Translations under genes and position numbers: made by a program
Notes under the pieces: generated by a model
Database searches by the model: none
The model's input: the letters and a program-made list of their open reading frames with translations, nothing else
Told to the model about the DNA's origin: nothing
Source: an uncultured Prevotellaceae bacterium
GTDB lineage: Bacteria; Bacteroidota; Bacteroidia; Bacteroidales; Muribaculaceae
Length of the DNA stretch: 64,000 bases
Direction of reading: 5' to 3'
NCBI GenBank assembly: GCA_900318205.1
Contig: ONJS01000007.1
Location: 186,001 to 250,000 of the forward strand
Shown: one piece after another, positions 43,749 to 51,464 of the stretch
Position numbering within the stretch: the stretch's first letter is position 1
Layout: each line of letters starts with the position of its first letter

Positions 43749-44996
43749 TTATTTTGTCTCCATGATGTGGTCCACAACAGCGAGTGCCGTCAGCATCGAT
43801 ACGCCGTTTGCATCGCCCATCTTTACGGCATTGTGTCCGCTGAGGATCGAGCCGATGGCATGGAGGTTGGAAATCGTTTTGCCCTGCTTGAGGCATCGCA
43901 GCTGGTCGTCGGTGGCGACGCCGAAACGCGAGTAGGCTTGCGGCTGCAGCACACCGAAGGTGGTCCAGCGGTTGGGATCGCTGTCGGCATCCACATCAAC
44001 GCCAAGCACGGGCTCATAGACGCGCTCATAGTCGGCTACCAGGCCGCGGCTGATGAACGAGCCGGAAGCTAGGACGAACTGGTCGGCCTTCAGGGGCATG
44101 TCGGCGAGCTTGGCGGTGGTGATGGCCGTCAGGCGGTCGCCATCGAAGGTGCCGCTCACGGCGGTGTCGCCCATGAGGTAGTTGCCGCCCAGCATCCTGA
44201 AGTAGTGTCGCAGTTGGGTCATCATCCTCATGCCTGCTACTGCCGGAGGAAGCGTGGCGACGAGTCGCAGCGGCTTCTTCACCATCGACTGGAGCATCTG
44301 GAAGTCGGCATCGTCATTCTGTCCCAATACGCTGGGCAACAGCACGATGTCGGCCTCGGTGGCGAGGCTGTTCATCTGATCGGCAACGCGTTGAAGCGCG
44401 TTTTTGCTCACCAGGCGCTTGGCGAGGCTGGTGGCGCGCATCTCGCTCGGGCTGCGGCGCAGGGCGGTGATGTCGTCGGTGGTAAACTCAATCACATCAA
44501 CCTCAAATCCCAGGTCGCGCAGACCCTGTGCCAGCATAGCATTGGGCTGGTCCAAGTAACCGCGGATGCTCATCAGCGCCAATCGCTTGGCGGGAAGGTT
44601 GGAGAGGTTGTCGATGCGCAGGTGGTCGTTCAGGGTGAGCCATGCGGGCTTGGCGACGCCCATCGGGGTGATGCGCCAGTGGTTGGCTGCAACGTTGCCC
44701 TCCATCTTGATGCCCGAGTCATTGAGCAGCAACTTGGCGCGGCCGGCAAGCGACTCGATGCAGTCGGCGCCGATTTTGCTGTAGGGATGGTCCTGGGGCA
44801 GGGTGGCGATGGCCTCGAGCGGTGCTGTGACGGCCTTGCCGTCGATGTTACCCAGCAGTTCCATTGAGCCGCCGTTGAACAGCATGGTGCTCTGTCCGCT
44901 TGACACGATGGCTACACGCTTGCCGCGCTTGGCGAGCGCGATGCCGCATGAGAGGCCGCTGAGGCCTCCGCCGATGATGACGGTATCCATTCTCAT
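43749..44996 (-). CDS. glpB: Anaerobic glycerol-3-phosphate dehydrogenase subunit B
   Basis: GlpB is the FAD- or FMN-binding partner of GlpA in the anaerobic dehydrogenase. The 415 residues start with MRMDTVIIGGGLSGLSCGIA, a dinucleotide-binding fold. FNGGSMELLG, GVAKPAWLTLNDHLRI and the near-C-terminal AIGSILSGHNAVKMGDANGV block fit the family. The ATG at 44996 overlaps the glpA stop by ATGA; the open frame extends 16 codons upstream into glpA, but those codons are not flavoprotein-like, so 44996 is chosen. Confidence 0.9.
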   Translation of the reverse strand: MRMDTVIIGGGLSGLSCGIALAKRGKRVAIVSSGQSTMLFNGGSMELLGNIDGKAVTAPLEAIATLPQDHPYSKIGADCIESLAGRAKLLLNDSGIKMEGNVAANHWRITPMGVAKPAWLTLNDHLRIDNLSNLPAKRLALMSIRGYLDQPNAMLAQGLRDLGFEVDVIEFTTDDITALRRSPSEMRATSLAKRLVSKNALQRVADQMNSLATEADIVLLPSVLGQNDDADFQMLQSMVKKPLRLVATLPPAVAGMRMMTQLRHYFRMLGGNYLMGDTAVSGTFDGDRLTAITTAKLADMPLKADQFVLASGSFISRGLVADYERVYEPVLGVDVDADSDPNRWTTFGVLQPQAYSRFGVATDDQLRCLKQGKTISNLHAIGSILSGHNAVKMGDANGVSMLTALAVVDHIMETK

Positions 44997-46636
44997 TGCA
45001 CGTCCTCCTTTCCTTCGATATTCACTGCCATATCCAGTCCGCACAGACCCTCATAGATAGCTGCCGTGAGTTGTGCCTCACGCAGGGTGTCGCCCCATGC
45101 GACAGGCCTCATGCCCTTCCATCGCTCGTCGAGGAAGGCGGCAAGGTCCTCCTGGGCGCCCTTGACGTCCTGTCTGAACTCGCCCATCAGCGATGCGGCG
45201 CGGCAGGAACAGAGTTTGCCCTGGCAGGTTCCCATGCCCACGCGGGTGCGTCGGCGCAGGTTCACCAAGTTGTGGACGTGCAGCTGGTGCACGGCATATT
45301 TGATTTCGCCCACGGTGACGCCTTCACACTCGCACACCAGGGCGTTGTCGATGTCGTTTTCCTTCTCGATGCGTGCCGCGAGAGAGCCGTGGCGGCCGAT
45401 GGCGGCGCGCTGTCCGAAGCTGTAACGCTTCGTCGTATCCTTCTGGTCGGGGCCGTCGGCTTCTGAGCCTGGCAGCACTTGGGTTGCAGTGACACAGGGA
45501 GCCGTGTTGCCCAACTTGGCGCAAACCGCGTTGGTGGCGATCTCGCCCATCAGGCGGTAGGTCATCATCTTGCCGCCCGTGATGGTGATGAAGCCTTCCA
45601 GACCGTCGCGCTGGGCGTGGTCTAGGCACACGATGCCGCGGCTGATGCTGCGTCCGCTGGGGTCGTCGTCGCTGGCAACCAGGGGGCGTACGCCGGCATA
45701 GGCGCGGATGATGCGTGTAGTGGCTAGCGACGGGGCGATTTTCACGCCCTCCTTGAGCAGCACGTCCACTTCCTCGCGTGTCACGCGCATGTCGTCAACG
45801 GTCTCGATGGGGATGCGGTCGCTGGTGGTGCCGATAACGCAGACCGTGTCGTCGGGCACGAGGATGTCGGCGTTGGCGGGCTTGCGGCAGCGGTTGATGA
45901 CCATATTGTTCACGCGGTGGCCGAAGATGAGCAGAGCACCCCTTGCGGGGAACATCGAGATCTTGACGCCTGCCATCTGGGCGATGCGCTGGCCCCAGAT
46001 GCCTGCTGCGTTGACCACGACCTTGCCGCGCACCTCCACGTGCTCACCGTTGAGTTTGTTGAACAGCTTCAGGCCCTCGACGCGGCTGCCGTTGATGATG
46101 ACGCCCTCCACCTCGTGGTAGTTGAGCGTCTCGGCGCCATGCATGCGGGCGTCGAGCAGGTTAGCCACGGTGAGGCGGAACGGGTCGATGGCGGCATCGG
46201 GAACGCGGACGGCACCGATGAGGTCAGGATTCACTGCCGGCTCGATGCGGCGGGCCTCCTCGGGGTCGATGACGTCGGCGCGGATGCCGGCACGCTGGCA
46301 GGCCTCAACGAAGGTCTTCTGGTAGCCCAGGTCGTCCTCGGGCAGCGTGATGAACAGGCCGTCGGTCTCCTCGACACAGTGTCGCGCGATGCGCCTCAGG
46401 ATCATGTTCTCGCTGATGCACTCGCTGGCACTCTCGCCGTCGGTAATGGCATAGCGTGCGCCGCTGTGCATCAGGCCGTGGTTGCGACCCGTGGCGCCCG
46501 TGCTATAGTCGTTGCGCTCGACGAGCAGCACGCTCAGTCCGCGCAGGGCGCAATCCCTCGCGGTGCCGGCGCCAGTCGCGCCGCCGCCCACGATGATCAC
46601 GTCATATTCTTTCTTGTAAATGTCGCTTGTTACCAT
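44993..46636 (-). CDS. glpA: Anaerobic glycerol-3-phosphate dehydrogenase subunit A
   Basis: The catalytic flavoprotein oxidises glycerol-3-phosphate to dihydroxyacetone phosphate. The 547 residues contain the FAD motif YDVIIVGGGATGAGTARDCA (10-29), the RNHGLMHSGARYAITDGESA substrate-side block (about 51-70), and a C-terminal BFD-like 2Fe-2S domain with CECEGVTVGEIKYAV and RTRVGMGTCQGKLCSCRAA. This is the anaerobic GlpA type, not aerobic GlpD. It is the first gene of the operon; the promoter lies at 46687-46717, and the regulator gene is divergent. Confidence 0.94.
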   Translation of the reverse strand: MVTSDIYKKEYDVIIVGGGATGAGTARDCALRGLSVLLVERNDYSTGATGRNHGLMHSGARYAITDGESASECISENMILRRIARHCVEETDGLFITLPEDDLGYQKTFVEACQRAGIRADVIDPEEARRIEPAVNPDLIGAVRVPDAAIDPFRLTVANLLDARMHGAETLNYHEVEGVIINGSRVEGLKLFNKLNGEHVEVRGKVVVNAAGIWGQRIAQMAGVKISMFPARGALLIFGHRVNNMVINRCRKPANADILVPDDTVCVIGTTSDRIPIETVDDMRVTREEVDVLLKEGVKIAPSLATTRIIRAYAGVRPLVASDDDPSGRSISRGIVCLDHAQRDGLEGFITITGGKMMTYRLMGEIATNAVCAKLGNTAPCVTATQVLPGSEADGPDQKDTTKRYSFGQRAAIGRHGSLAARIEKENDIDNALVCECEGVTVGEIKYAVHQLHVHNLVNLRRRTRVGMGTCQGKLCSCRAASLMGEFRQDVKGAQEDLAAFLDERWKGMRPVAWGDTLREAQLTAAIYEGLCGLDMAVNIEGKEDVQ

Positions 46637-46686
46637 AAACGTCGTTTTTGAGGTAGCAAAACTAATTGCGGGAATCAGTTTCGGTG

Positions 46687-46717
46687 CAAAGTTATATATT
46701 GTTTTTGGATTGACAAA
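46687..46717 (-). promoter_or_regulatory. Promoter of the glpABC-glpT-GDPD-porin operon
   Basis: On the minus strand TTTG (46717-46714), 19 bases, TAACTTTG (46694-46687); initiation near 46680, 44 bases before the glpA ATG. A second -7-like box, TAGTTTTG, lies closer, at 46664-46657. Confidence 0.75.
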
Positions 46718-46823
46718 ATAATTTCGTATTTATTTTTTCATATATTTTCAATAGTTAATTATATTATGCTGAAAATCAATATAATATAAATTTTATAAAA
46801 TGGTTGAATTATTGTTGTCGGTA

Positions 46824-46908
46824 TTTCGTTTCCTTGTTAATGTGGTTTCGTTTTGAAACAAAATAATATCAAAAATGTTTTGATGGTGTTTCAAAAATTG
46901 TTTCGTTT
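46824..46908. promoter_or_regulatory. Repeated TTTCGTTT motif, candidate operator of the DeoR-type regulator
   Basis: TTTCGTTT occurs at 46824-46831, 46846-46853 and 46901-46908. The middle copy is part of a perfect inverted repeat GTTTC-GTTTT-GAAAC (46845-46859). Further GTTTC sites lie at 46888 and 46900. The cluster lies between the two divergent promoters, where an operator for both directions would be expected. The rest of the 364-base gap is AT-rich, without a gene. Confidence 0.55.
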
Positions 46909-46939
46909 AGATAAAAAATGAAAGATTTTTGCGATTTTT

Positions 46940-46971
46940 TTTGGTCGGTATTTATCTTTTCTCTACTTTTG
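46940..46971 (+). promoter_or_regulatory. Promoter of the DeoR-type regulator gene
   Basis: TTTG (46940-46943), 20 bases, TACTTTTG (46964-46971); initiation near 46978, 23 bases before the ATG. Confidence 0.75.
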
Positions 46972-47000
46972 TCGCATCATAAAGAAAAACATCTGCTATC

Positions 47001-47765
47001 ATGACGAAAGAACAACGACACGAAGTTATTATGGAGGAGCTCATCAAGCATGGCTCAGTGCTTGTGGCTGACCTGGTGCGACAGCTTGACGTGTCGGCGG
47101 TGACGATACGCAAGGATCTTACCGAGCTTGAAAAGAGCGACAAGCTCTATCGCAACCACGGAAAAGCCGTGCTCATCAACCCTTACATCAACAACCGTTC
47201 TGTAAACGAGAAAGAGAAGTTTGCTGCCGACGAGAAACATGCCATCGGCCGTGAGGCCGCTCGCCTGATCACGCGCAACGACAGCATCTGCATCGCATCG
47301 GGAACGACGGTTCATGCCCTGGCGCGCAACATCGTGCCTATCCACAAGCTGACCGTTGTGTCGGCGTCGTTGCCTGTGAGCAATATCCTGTCGGAGCATG
47401 AGAACATCGACATCATCCAACTGGGTGGCATGTTGCGTCACAGCAGCCTGTCGGTAGTGGGGGAATACAGCGCCCGCATTCTCCATGACTGCTCGTTCAG
47501 CAAGCTGTACATGGGTGTTGATGGCATTGATTTTGACTTCGGTATCACGACGACCGAGATGCGTGAGGCGGCGTTGAACCAGAAGATGATGGCAGCGGCC
47601 CAGAAGACGATTGTCCTGGCCGACAGCACCAAGTTCGGGCGACGTGGCTTCGCTAAAATCGCCGACATGGATGCCGTGGACATCATTATCACCGATGCCG
47701 GCGTGTCGCCCAAGGTCGTCAAGCGGATCGAGGACCTGGGCATCGAGCTCATTATCGCAAAATAA
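47001..47765 (+). CDS. DeoR-family transcriptional regulator, probable glp repressor
   Basis: A 254-residue regulator with the DeoR winged helix at the N-terminus (TKEQRHEVIMEELIKHGSVL and LVRQLDVSAVTIRKDLTELE, residues 2-40) and the sugar-phosphate-binding DeoRC domain (about 75-235; SICIASGTTVHALARNI, VVSASLPVSNILSEH, and FSKLYMGVDGIDFDFGITT). DeoR proteins sense phosphorylated sugars or polyols; GlpR senses glycerol-3-phosphate. Its divergent position from the glp operon and the repeated motif in between support control of that operon. Autoregulation is likely. The effector is inferred. Confidence 0.88.
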   Translation: MTKEQRHEVIMEELIKHGSVLVADLVRQLDVSAVTIRKDLTELEKSDKLYRNHGKAVLINPYINNRSVNEKEKFAADEKHAIGREAARLITRNDSICIASGTTVHALARNIVPIHKLTVVSASLPVSNILSEHENIDIIQLGGMLRHSSLSVVGEYSARILHDCSFSKLYMGVDGIDFDFGITTTEMREAALNQKMMAAAQKTIVLADSTKFGRRGFAKIADMDAVDIIITDAGVSPKVVKRIEDLGIELIIAK

Positions 47766-47772
47766 TACTACA

Positions 47773-47815
47773 GGGTGATTATAGAGATTATAGTCACTAT
47801 AGCGGCAATAGAAAT
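47773..47815 (+). repeat. Nonanucleotide tract after the DeoR-type gene
   Basis: Units such as GATTATAGA, GATTATAGT, CACTATAGC and GGCAATAGA recur at a 9-base period with an ATAG core. Confidence 0.65.
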
Positions 47816-47838
47816 AGGTGCTCTTGAGTTGAGGGGTT

Positions 47839-48909
47839 CTACTGGGTTTTGACCCTCTCGGCGAAGGGGGCGTTGCTCCAGACGATGAGGGCGTCATTGA
47901 TGGTATCGGCGCTGATGGTCATCACGCCGAGGTCGCGCCGGTTCTGCATTACTTTTTTCACTTGGCTTTCTCCCATCACCATGCATGCGGTCGCCCAGGC
48001 GTCGGCAGTCATGCAGTCGTTGGCAATGACGGTGACGCTGAGCAGAGTCCCTGCCTGGCTGTCGCCGGTGTGCGGGTCGATGATGTGTGACAGTTTGTTG
48101 CCGCCCTCGATGCGCCACTTGCGGTAGTTGCCGCTGGTAGCGACTGCGCCGCTGTCGATGGCGAGCGTCATGGCGCTCTCGTGGCTGTTTTCGTACACGG
48201 GGACGGTTCTTTTGTACGAAAAATCCGATTTTTCGTACAAAAGAACCGTCCCTGTGTACGAAATTGGCATATCTACTGAGACGTGCCATGACGTGCCGCG
48301 GCTGTTGTGGCCGCTTGCCATCACCTCGCCGCCGATTTCGACGAGCCAGTTGACGGCACCGTTGCGGGCGAGCATACGGCCGATTTCGTCACACGCCATC
48401 CCCTTGGCAATGGAAGAGAAGTCGAGCATCACGCGCGGGTCACTCTTGACGATGGTGTCGCCGTGGAGGACGATTTTGTCCATCCCGATGAACTGCAGGA
48501 TGCTGTCGAGCTGAGCACGGGAGGGCAGGGTGCCGTTCTTGTAGCCGAAGCCCCATGCGTTGACCAGCGGCATCACCGTGGGGTCGAAGGCGCCGTCGCT
48601 CTCACGGTTGACGATGCGCGAGGCGTCGATGAGGCGTTTGAGGTAGGCATCGACAAGAGATGACGTGTTGCCGTTGATGGCGCTGATGAGAGAAGCCTTG
48701 TTGTAGGGCGATACGCTCATATCCAGCTTGTTGAAGATGAGCTGGATGCTGTCGCCCAGGTCGCGGTTGGCCTCGTAGGTGATGTGGTAGTCGGTGGTCC
48801 AGACGACGCCCTCGTTAGTGAAATAACGCTTACGGTCCCGCGAGCAGAACATCATCACGATGGCTATCGCGAGGGCAAACAGAATAGCGATATAACTCTT
48901 ACTTCTCAT
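47839..48909 (-). CDS. apbE: FAD:protein FMN transferase carrying an in-frame palindromic insertion
   Basis: ApbE attaches FMN through a phosphoester bond to threonine of exported flavoproteins such as NqrC and RnfG. The 356 residues include a membrane anchor or signal at 1-22, the motif DGAFDPTVMPLVNAWGFG near 103, LDFSSIAKGMACDEIGRML near 162 and WLVEIGGEVMASG near 187. ATSGNYRKW and SHIIDPHTGD follow. Between WHVSVDMPIS and SHESAMTLAI lie about 25 residues (near 217-241, starting YTGTVLLYEK) that are not part of the family and come exactly from a 75-bp palindrome at 48189-48263. Without it the length would be a normal 331. Activity may be kept if the loop is surface-exposed. Confidence 0.9.
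   Translation of the reverse strand: MRSKSYIAILFALAIAIVMMFCSRDRKRYFTNEGVVWTTDYHITYEANRDLGDSIQLIFNKLDMSVSPYNKASLISAINGNTSSLVDAYLKRLIDASRIVNRESDGAFDPTVMPLVNAWGFGYKNGTLPSRAQLDSILQFIGMDKIVLHGDTIVKSDPRVMLDFSSIAKGMACDEIGRMLARNGAVNWLVEIGGEVMASGHNSRGTSWHVSVDMPISYTGTVLLYEKSDFSYKRTVPVYENSHESAMTLAIDSGAVATSGNYRKWRIEGGNKLSHIIDPHTGDSQAGTLLSVTVIANDCMTADAWATACMVMGESQVKKVMQNRRDLGVMTISADTINDALIVWSNAPFAERVKTQ
48189..48263. repeat. 75-bp near-perfect palindrome inserted in frame in apbE
   Basis: The arms 48189-48225 and 48227-48263 are reverse complements over 37 bases with a single mismatch (48199 against 48253), which is a G-U pair in RNA. The arm starts TTTCGTACAC and includes GGGACGGTTCTTTTGTACG. Its length is 25 codons, all open in the apbE frame, so the gene survives the insertion. 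Confidence 0.92.
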
Positions 48910-48920
48910 GACTCGTGGGG

Positions 48921-48940
48921 GCCGTGACGGGAGTCACGGC
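48921..48940. repeat. Hairpin GCCGTGAC-GGGA-GTCACGGC, with a relative at 49669-49688
   Basis: Perfect 8-bp arms around GGGA lie between apbE and the upstream barrel gene. A related hairpin, GCCATCAC-GGGA-GTGGTGGC, lies at 49669-49688 between the two barrel genes. The shared loop and flanks (GGGGCC before, GGC then GG after) suggest copies of one small mobile palindrome. Confidence 0.6.
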
Positions 48941-48967
48941 GCGGGACAACACTGACGCGGTAATTAT

Positions 48968-49012
48968 AAAATGCTGATGTCTAATAGCTAAAGCCTAACG
49001 CCTAAAGCCTTA
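48968..49012 (-). repeat. Heptanucleotide TTAGGCN tract after the barrel gene at 49010
   Basis: On the coding strand the stop TAA opens the run TAAGGCT, TTAGGCG, TTAGGCT, TTAGCTA, TTAGACA at an exact 7-base period. Confidence 0.78.
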
Positions 49013-49633
49013 CTTCAGGAACCAGGTGACATTGAAGTACCAGGTGCGGTTCTTGGCGACATTGTCGTCAAGGAGCTTGGTGTGGAAGGTCTGGCCGATC
49101 GAGAAGTTGTAGCCGGCACGCAGCTGGAGGCGTTCCTTGATTTCGATGCCGGCACCCATGTCGAGATAGACGCTCACGGGGGAGTAGGCATTGATGTTGC
49201 GGTTGTTGCCGCCGACGAGGAACGAGAATTGTGGTCCCGCATATACCAGTGGCATTAAGGAAGTCTCGAAGCCTCCCAGGCGGTGCCACTTGAGTTTGAG
49301 GTGCAGAGGCACATCGAGGTAATGCATCGACACGGTCTCGTTGCCGGCGCCGATGGCATCCCATATCGTGCGGTTGCCGTAGTTGACCTTGCCCTGCTTG
49401 AGGGTGTAGAGCAAGCCGCCGTCCACGCCGAATCCCACACCGCTGAAGTTCATCTCACCCGTGACACCCACTTGTGGTCCCCAAGCACGCTTGGAGGGGA
49501 CAATGTCGGTCTGCTTGAAGTGAACCTCGTTGAAGTTAGCGCCGGCGGTGATACCCCAGCGTGATGTGGTCTGTGCCATGGCGGCAGATGCGGTGAGCAG
49601 CAGGGCTGCAATCAGTAGAAATGTCTTTTTCAT
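49010..49633 (-). CDS. PorT-like outer-membrane beta-barrel protein
   Basis: The 207-residue protein has a signal peptide (LLIAALLLTASAAMAQ) and about eight beta strands with the WGITAGANFNEVHFKQTDIV start and a final aromatic strand (TWYFNVTWFLK), the pattern of the PorT/OmpX-like beta-barrel family of Bacteroidota. It is a small outer-membrane barrel of unknown ligand. A paralogue lies directly upstream (49717-50307). Both are on the minus strand, and apbE follows. Confidence 0.78.
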   Translation of the reverse strand: MKKTFLLIAALLLTASAAMAQTTSRWGITAGANFNEVHFKQTDIVPSKRAWGPQVGVTGEMNFSGVGFGVDGGLLYTLKQGKVNYGNRTIWDAIGAGNETVSMHYLDVPLHLKLKWHRLGGFETSLMPLVYAGPQFSFLVGGNNRNINAYSPVSVYLDMGAGIEIKERLQLRAGYNFSIGQTFHTKLLDDNVAKNRTWYFNVTWFLK

Positions 49634-49716
49634 TATATTGTGTCGTTGTTAATGTTCATTTTGGCGGGGCCATCACGGGAGTGGTGGCATGGATTGACCC
49701 GTTGCCTGAAGGACGG

Positions 49717-50307
49717 TTAGAAGAGATAGGCGGCGTTGATGGTCCAGTGGCGGTCTTTACCCTCGATGCGTTGCCCGTCATATTCCTTGTCGATATATTC
49801 CATCGCCTTGGAAATGCCGATGTCGTAGGACGCCGACAACCTCAAGTGCCTGAAAAGCTCCACGCCGGCTCCCACATCCCACGACAGGAAGGTCTTGGAG
49901 TTCTTGTAGTTGGTGGGAGCATTCTCATTGAAGAGAATGGAGAAGCTTGGACCCGTGAAGATGTAAGGGGCGAAGACGCGCTCCAGTGACGTCAAGGAAA
50001 GACGGTAACGGGCATAGACCGGAATCTCGAAGTAGTGGCGCTTGAAATAGATTTGGCCGTCGGTAAGGCGGTCTTTGCGGTGGGCATACATCACACCGAC
50101 CTCGGCGCCGAGGCCGATGACGGGAATATTCAAGTCAAGCAGCAGGCCGCCGGTATAACCCACGCGGTTGTCGCTGTTGATCACGTCGCGGTCAAAGCGC
50201 ATCTCCCCCAGGGTGAGGCCGCCGCGCACACCGAGTCTCACCTGGGCTGTCGCGGGAATCGCCAGCAAGGCTGTCAGCAGGAATGCGAGCAGGAAATGTC
50301 TGTTCAT
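49717..50307 (-). CDS. PorT-like outer-membrane beta-barrel protein
   Basis: The 196-residue paralogue of the next gene has a signal peptide (LLAFLLTALLAIPATAQ) and the same opening strand pattern (VRLGVRGGLTLGEMRFD), with a C-terminal WTINAAYLF. Segments IPVYARYRLSLTSLERVFA and AGVELFRHLRLSASYDIG match the barrel family. The two genes are probably a tandem duplication that has diverged. Function is unknown. A -7 box on the minus strand lies at 50335-50342. Confidence 0.78.
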   Translation of the reverse strand: MNRHFLLAFLLTALLAIPATAQVRLGVRGGLTLGEMRFDRDVINSDNRVGYTGGLLLDLNIPVIGLGAEVGVMYAHRKDRLTDGQIYFKRHYFEIPVYARYRLSLTSLERVFAPYIFTGPSFSILFNENAPTNYKNSKTFLSWDVGAGVELFRHLRLSASYDIGISKAMEYIDKEYDGQRIEGKDRHWTINAAYLF

Positions 50308-50334
50308 CTTTGTGCAATTATTGTTTCAAAACTA

Positions 50335-50342
50335 CAAAGTTA
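50335..50342 (-). promoter_or_regulatory. -7 promoter box for the barrel gene pair
   Basis: TAACTTTG on the minus strand, 28 bases before the ATG; initiation near 50328. Confidence 0.6.
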
Positions 50343-50431
50343 CACAGGATTTTTGAAATCCGGGCCGGTTTAAGGTTTTTTTTGATGAAGCGGCGATGGG
50401 ATGGTGGCAATGAGGGTAGGGAAATAACAAC

Positions 50432-50459
50432 AAAAATCCCGCACCGGAATGGTGCGGGA
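50432..50459 (-). terminator. Intrinsic terminator of tRNA-Val
   Basis: On the minus strand TCCCGCACC-ATTCC-GGTGCGGGA is a perfect 9-bp stem followed by TTTTTG. Confidence 0.9.
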
Positions 50460-50466
50460 CCTCTGT

Positions 50467-50544
50467 TGGTGGGCAGTGAGGGATTCGAACCCCCGACCCT
50501 CTGCTTGTAAGGCAGATGCTCTGAACCAACTGCGCTAACTGCCC
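50467..50544 (-). tRNA. tRNA-Val (anticodon UAC)
   Basis: On the minus strand the gene starts GGGCAGTTAGCGCAGTTGG and ends with acceptor strand ACTGCCC, discriminator A and encoded CCA. The acceptor stem GGGCAGT/ACTGCCC pairs perfectly. The anticodon arm TCTGC-CTTACAA-GCAGA gives anticodon TAC for valine. The T arm reads GGGGGTTCGAATCCCTC. A terminator follows 8 bases after the CCA. Confidence 0.95.
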
Positions 50545-50687
50545 GTTGCTGTCAAAAGCGATAAAAAGTGCTTTTTTTTCAAAAAATGGGGTTTTTCTCG
50601 GGAAAAAGGGGTAATTTTGAGACGATATAAGGATAATTTTGGCGGTCTCGCCACAGCGGGGCCCCACAAAAGTTTTAAAACGAAAAA

Positions 50688-51236
50688 ATGAAGACGAGTT
50701 TTATTTTTCTGGCCGACGGCTTTGAGGAAGTGGAGGCCATGACGAGTGTGGATGTAATGCGTCGCGCGGGCATGCCCGTCGTGACCGTGTCGATTAACGA
50801 GGGCGTTGCCGTGACCGGTGCCCATGGTGTGACGGTGGTGGCCGACAGCGTGTTCGGTGACAACGATTACAGCGACGCCGAGTGGCTGGTATTGCCCGGT
50901 GGGATGCCCGGAGCCACCAATCTTGCCGCCCACGAGGGGCTGTCAGCGTTGCTGGATGCCCAAGACGAGCGAGGAGGCAAGTTCAGTGCCATCTGTGCTT
51001 CGCCCGCTATCGTGCTTGCACCGAAGGGCCTGCTGCAGGACCGTGACGCTGTGTGCTATCCCGGCATGGAAGCCGATGTAGAAGGCGTGCGCTGGGGTGA
51101 TGCCCAAGTTGCCGTATCGGGCAACGTCGTGACGGGTAACGGACCGGCAGCCGCTGCTCCATTTGCACTGGCAATGGTGGCCGAGAGCCTGGGCCAGGAT
51201 GCCGCCGACCAGGTAGCCAGTGGCATGCTGCTCTAG
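50688..51236 (+). CDS. DJ-1/PfpI family protein
   Basis: A 182-residue cytoplasmic protein of the DJ-1/ThiJ group. FLADGFEEVEA (7-17) holds the conserved glutamate E14/E15, LVLPGGMPGATNL (67-79) forms the oxyanion side, and AICASPAIVLA (101-111) carries the nucleophile-elbow cysteine C103. The motif AVSGNVVTGNGPAAAAPFAL near the end is typical of YajL/DJ-1-like proteins. Proposed activities are glyoxalase III-type deglycation or oxidative stress protection; which applies here is unknown. Confidence 0.9.
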   Translation: MKTSFIFLADGFEEVEAMTSVDVMRRAGMPVVTVSINEGVAVTGAHGVTVVADSVFGDNDYSDAEWLVLPGGMPGATNLAAHEGLSALLDAQDERGGKFSAICASPAIVLAPKGLLQDRDAVCYPGMEADVEGVRWGDAQVAVSGNVVTGNGPAAAAPFALAMVAESLGQDAADQVASGMLL

Positions 51237-51328
51237 ACCGTTTTTGTGTGTATGCACTATTTTGGTTAATTATGTTAGTGAATCGGTGTTTTTTGTTGAA
51301 AAAAGTTGCTGAGTTAAAATATAAGATG

Positions 51329-51336
51329 TATATTTG
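51329..51336 (+). promoter_or_regulatory. -7 promoter box for the dockerin protein at 51465
   Basis: TATATTTG; initiation near 51343 gives a leader of about 120 AT-rich bases and excludes the longer frame that begins at 51345. Confidence 0.6.
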
Positions 51337-51464
51337 CCACATCTTTGAGAAATAAGGTGTCAACCATGATACTTTTTTCCACAAGAAAAACCGCAGAAAA
51401 AAAGTTATACACATTTTTTATTAACTCATATTTTATTATTAACATTAAATCATTACTTAGATTT

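Noticed and set aside
44997-45044. Longer GlpB start at 45044
   Set aside because: The 16 extra codons lie in glpA and do not belong to the flavoprotein fold; ATGA coupling at 44996 is the usual arrangement.
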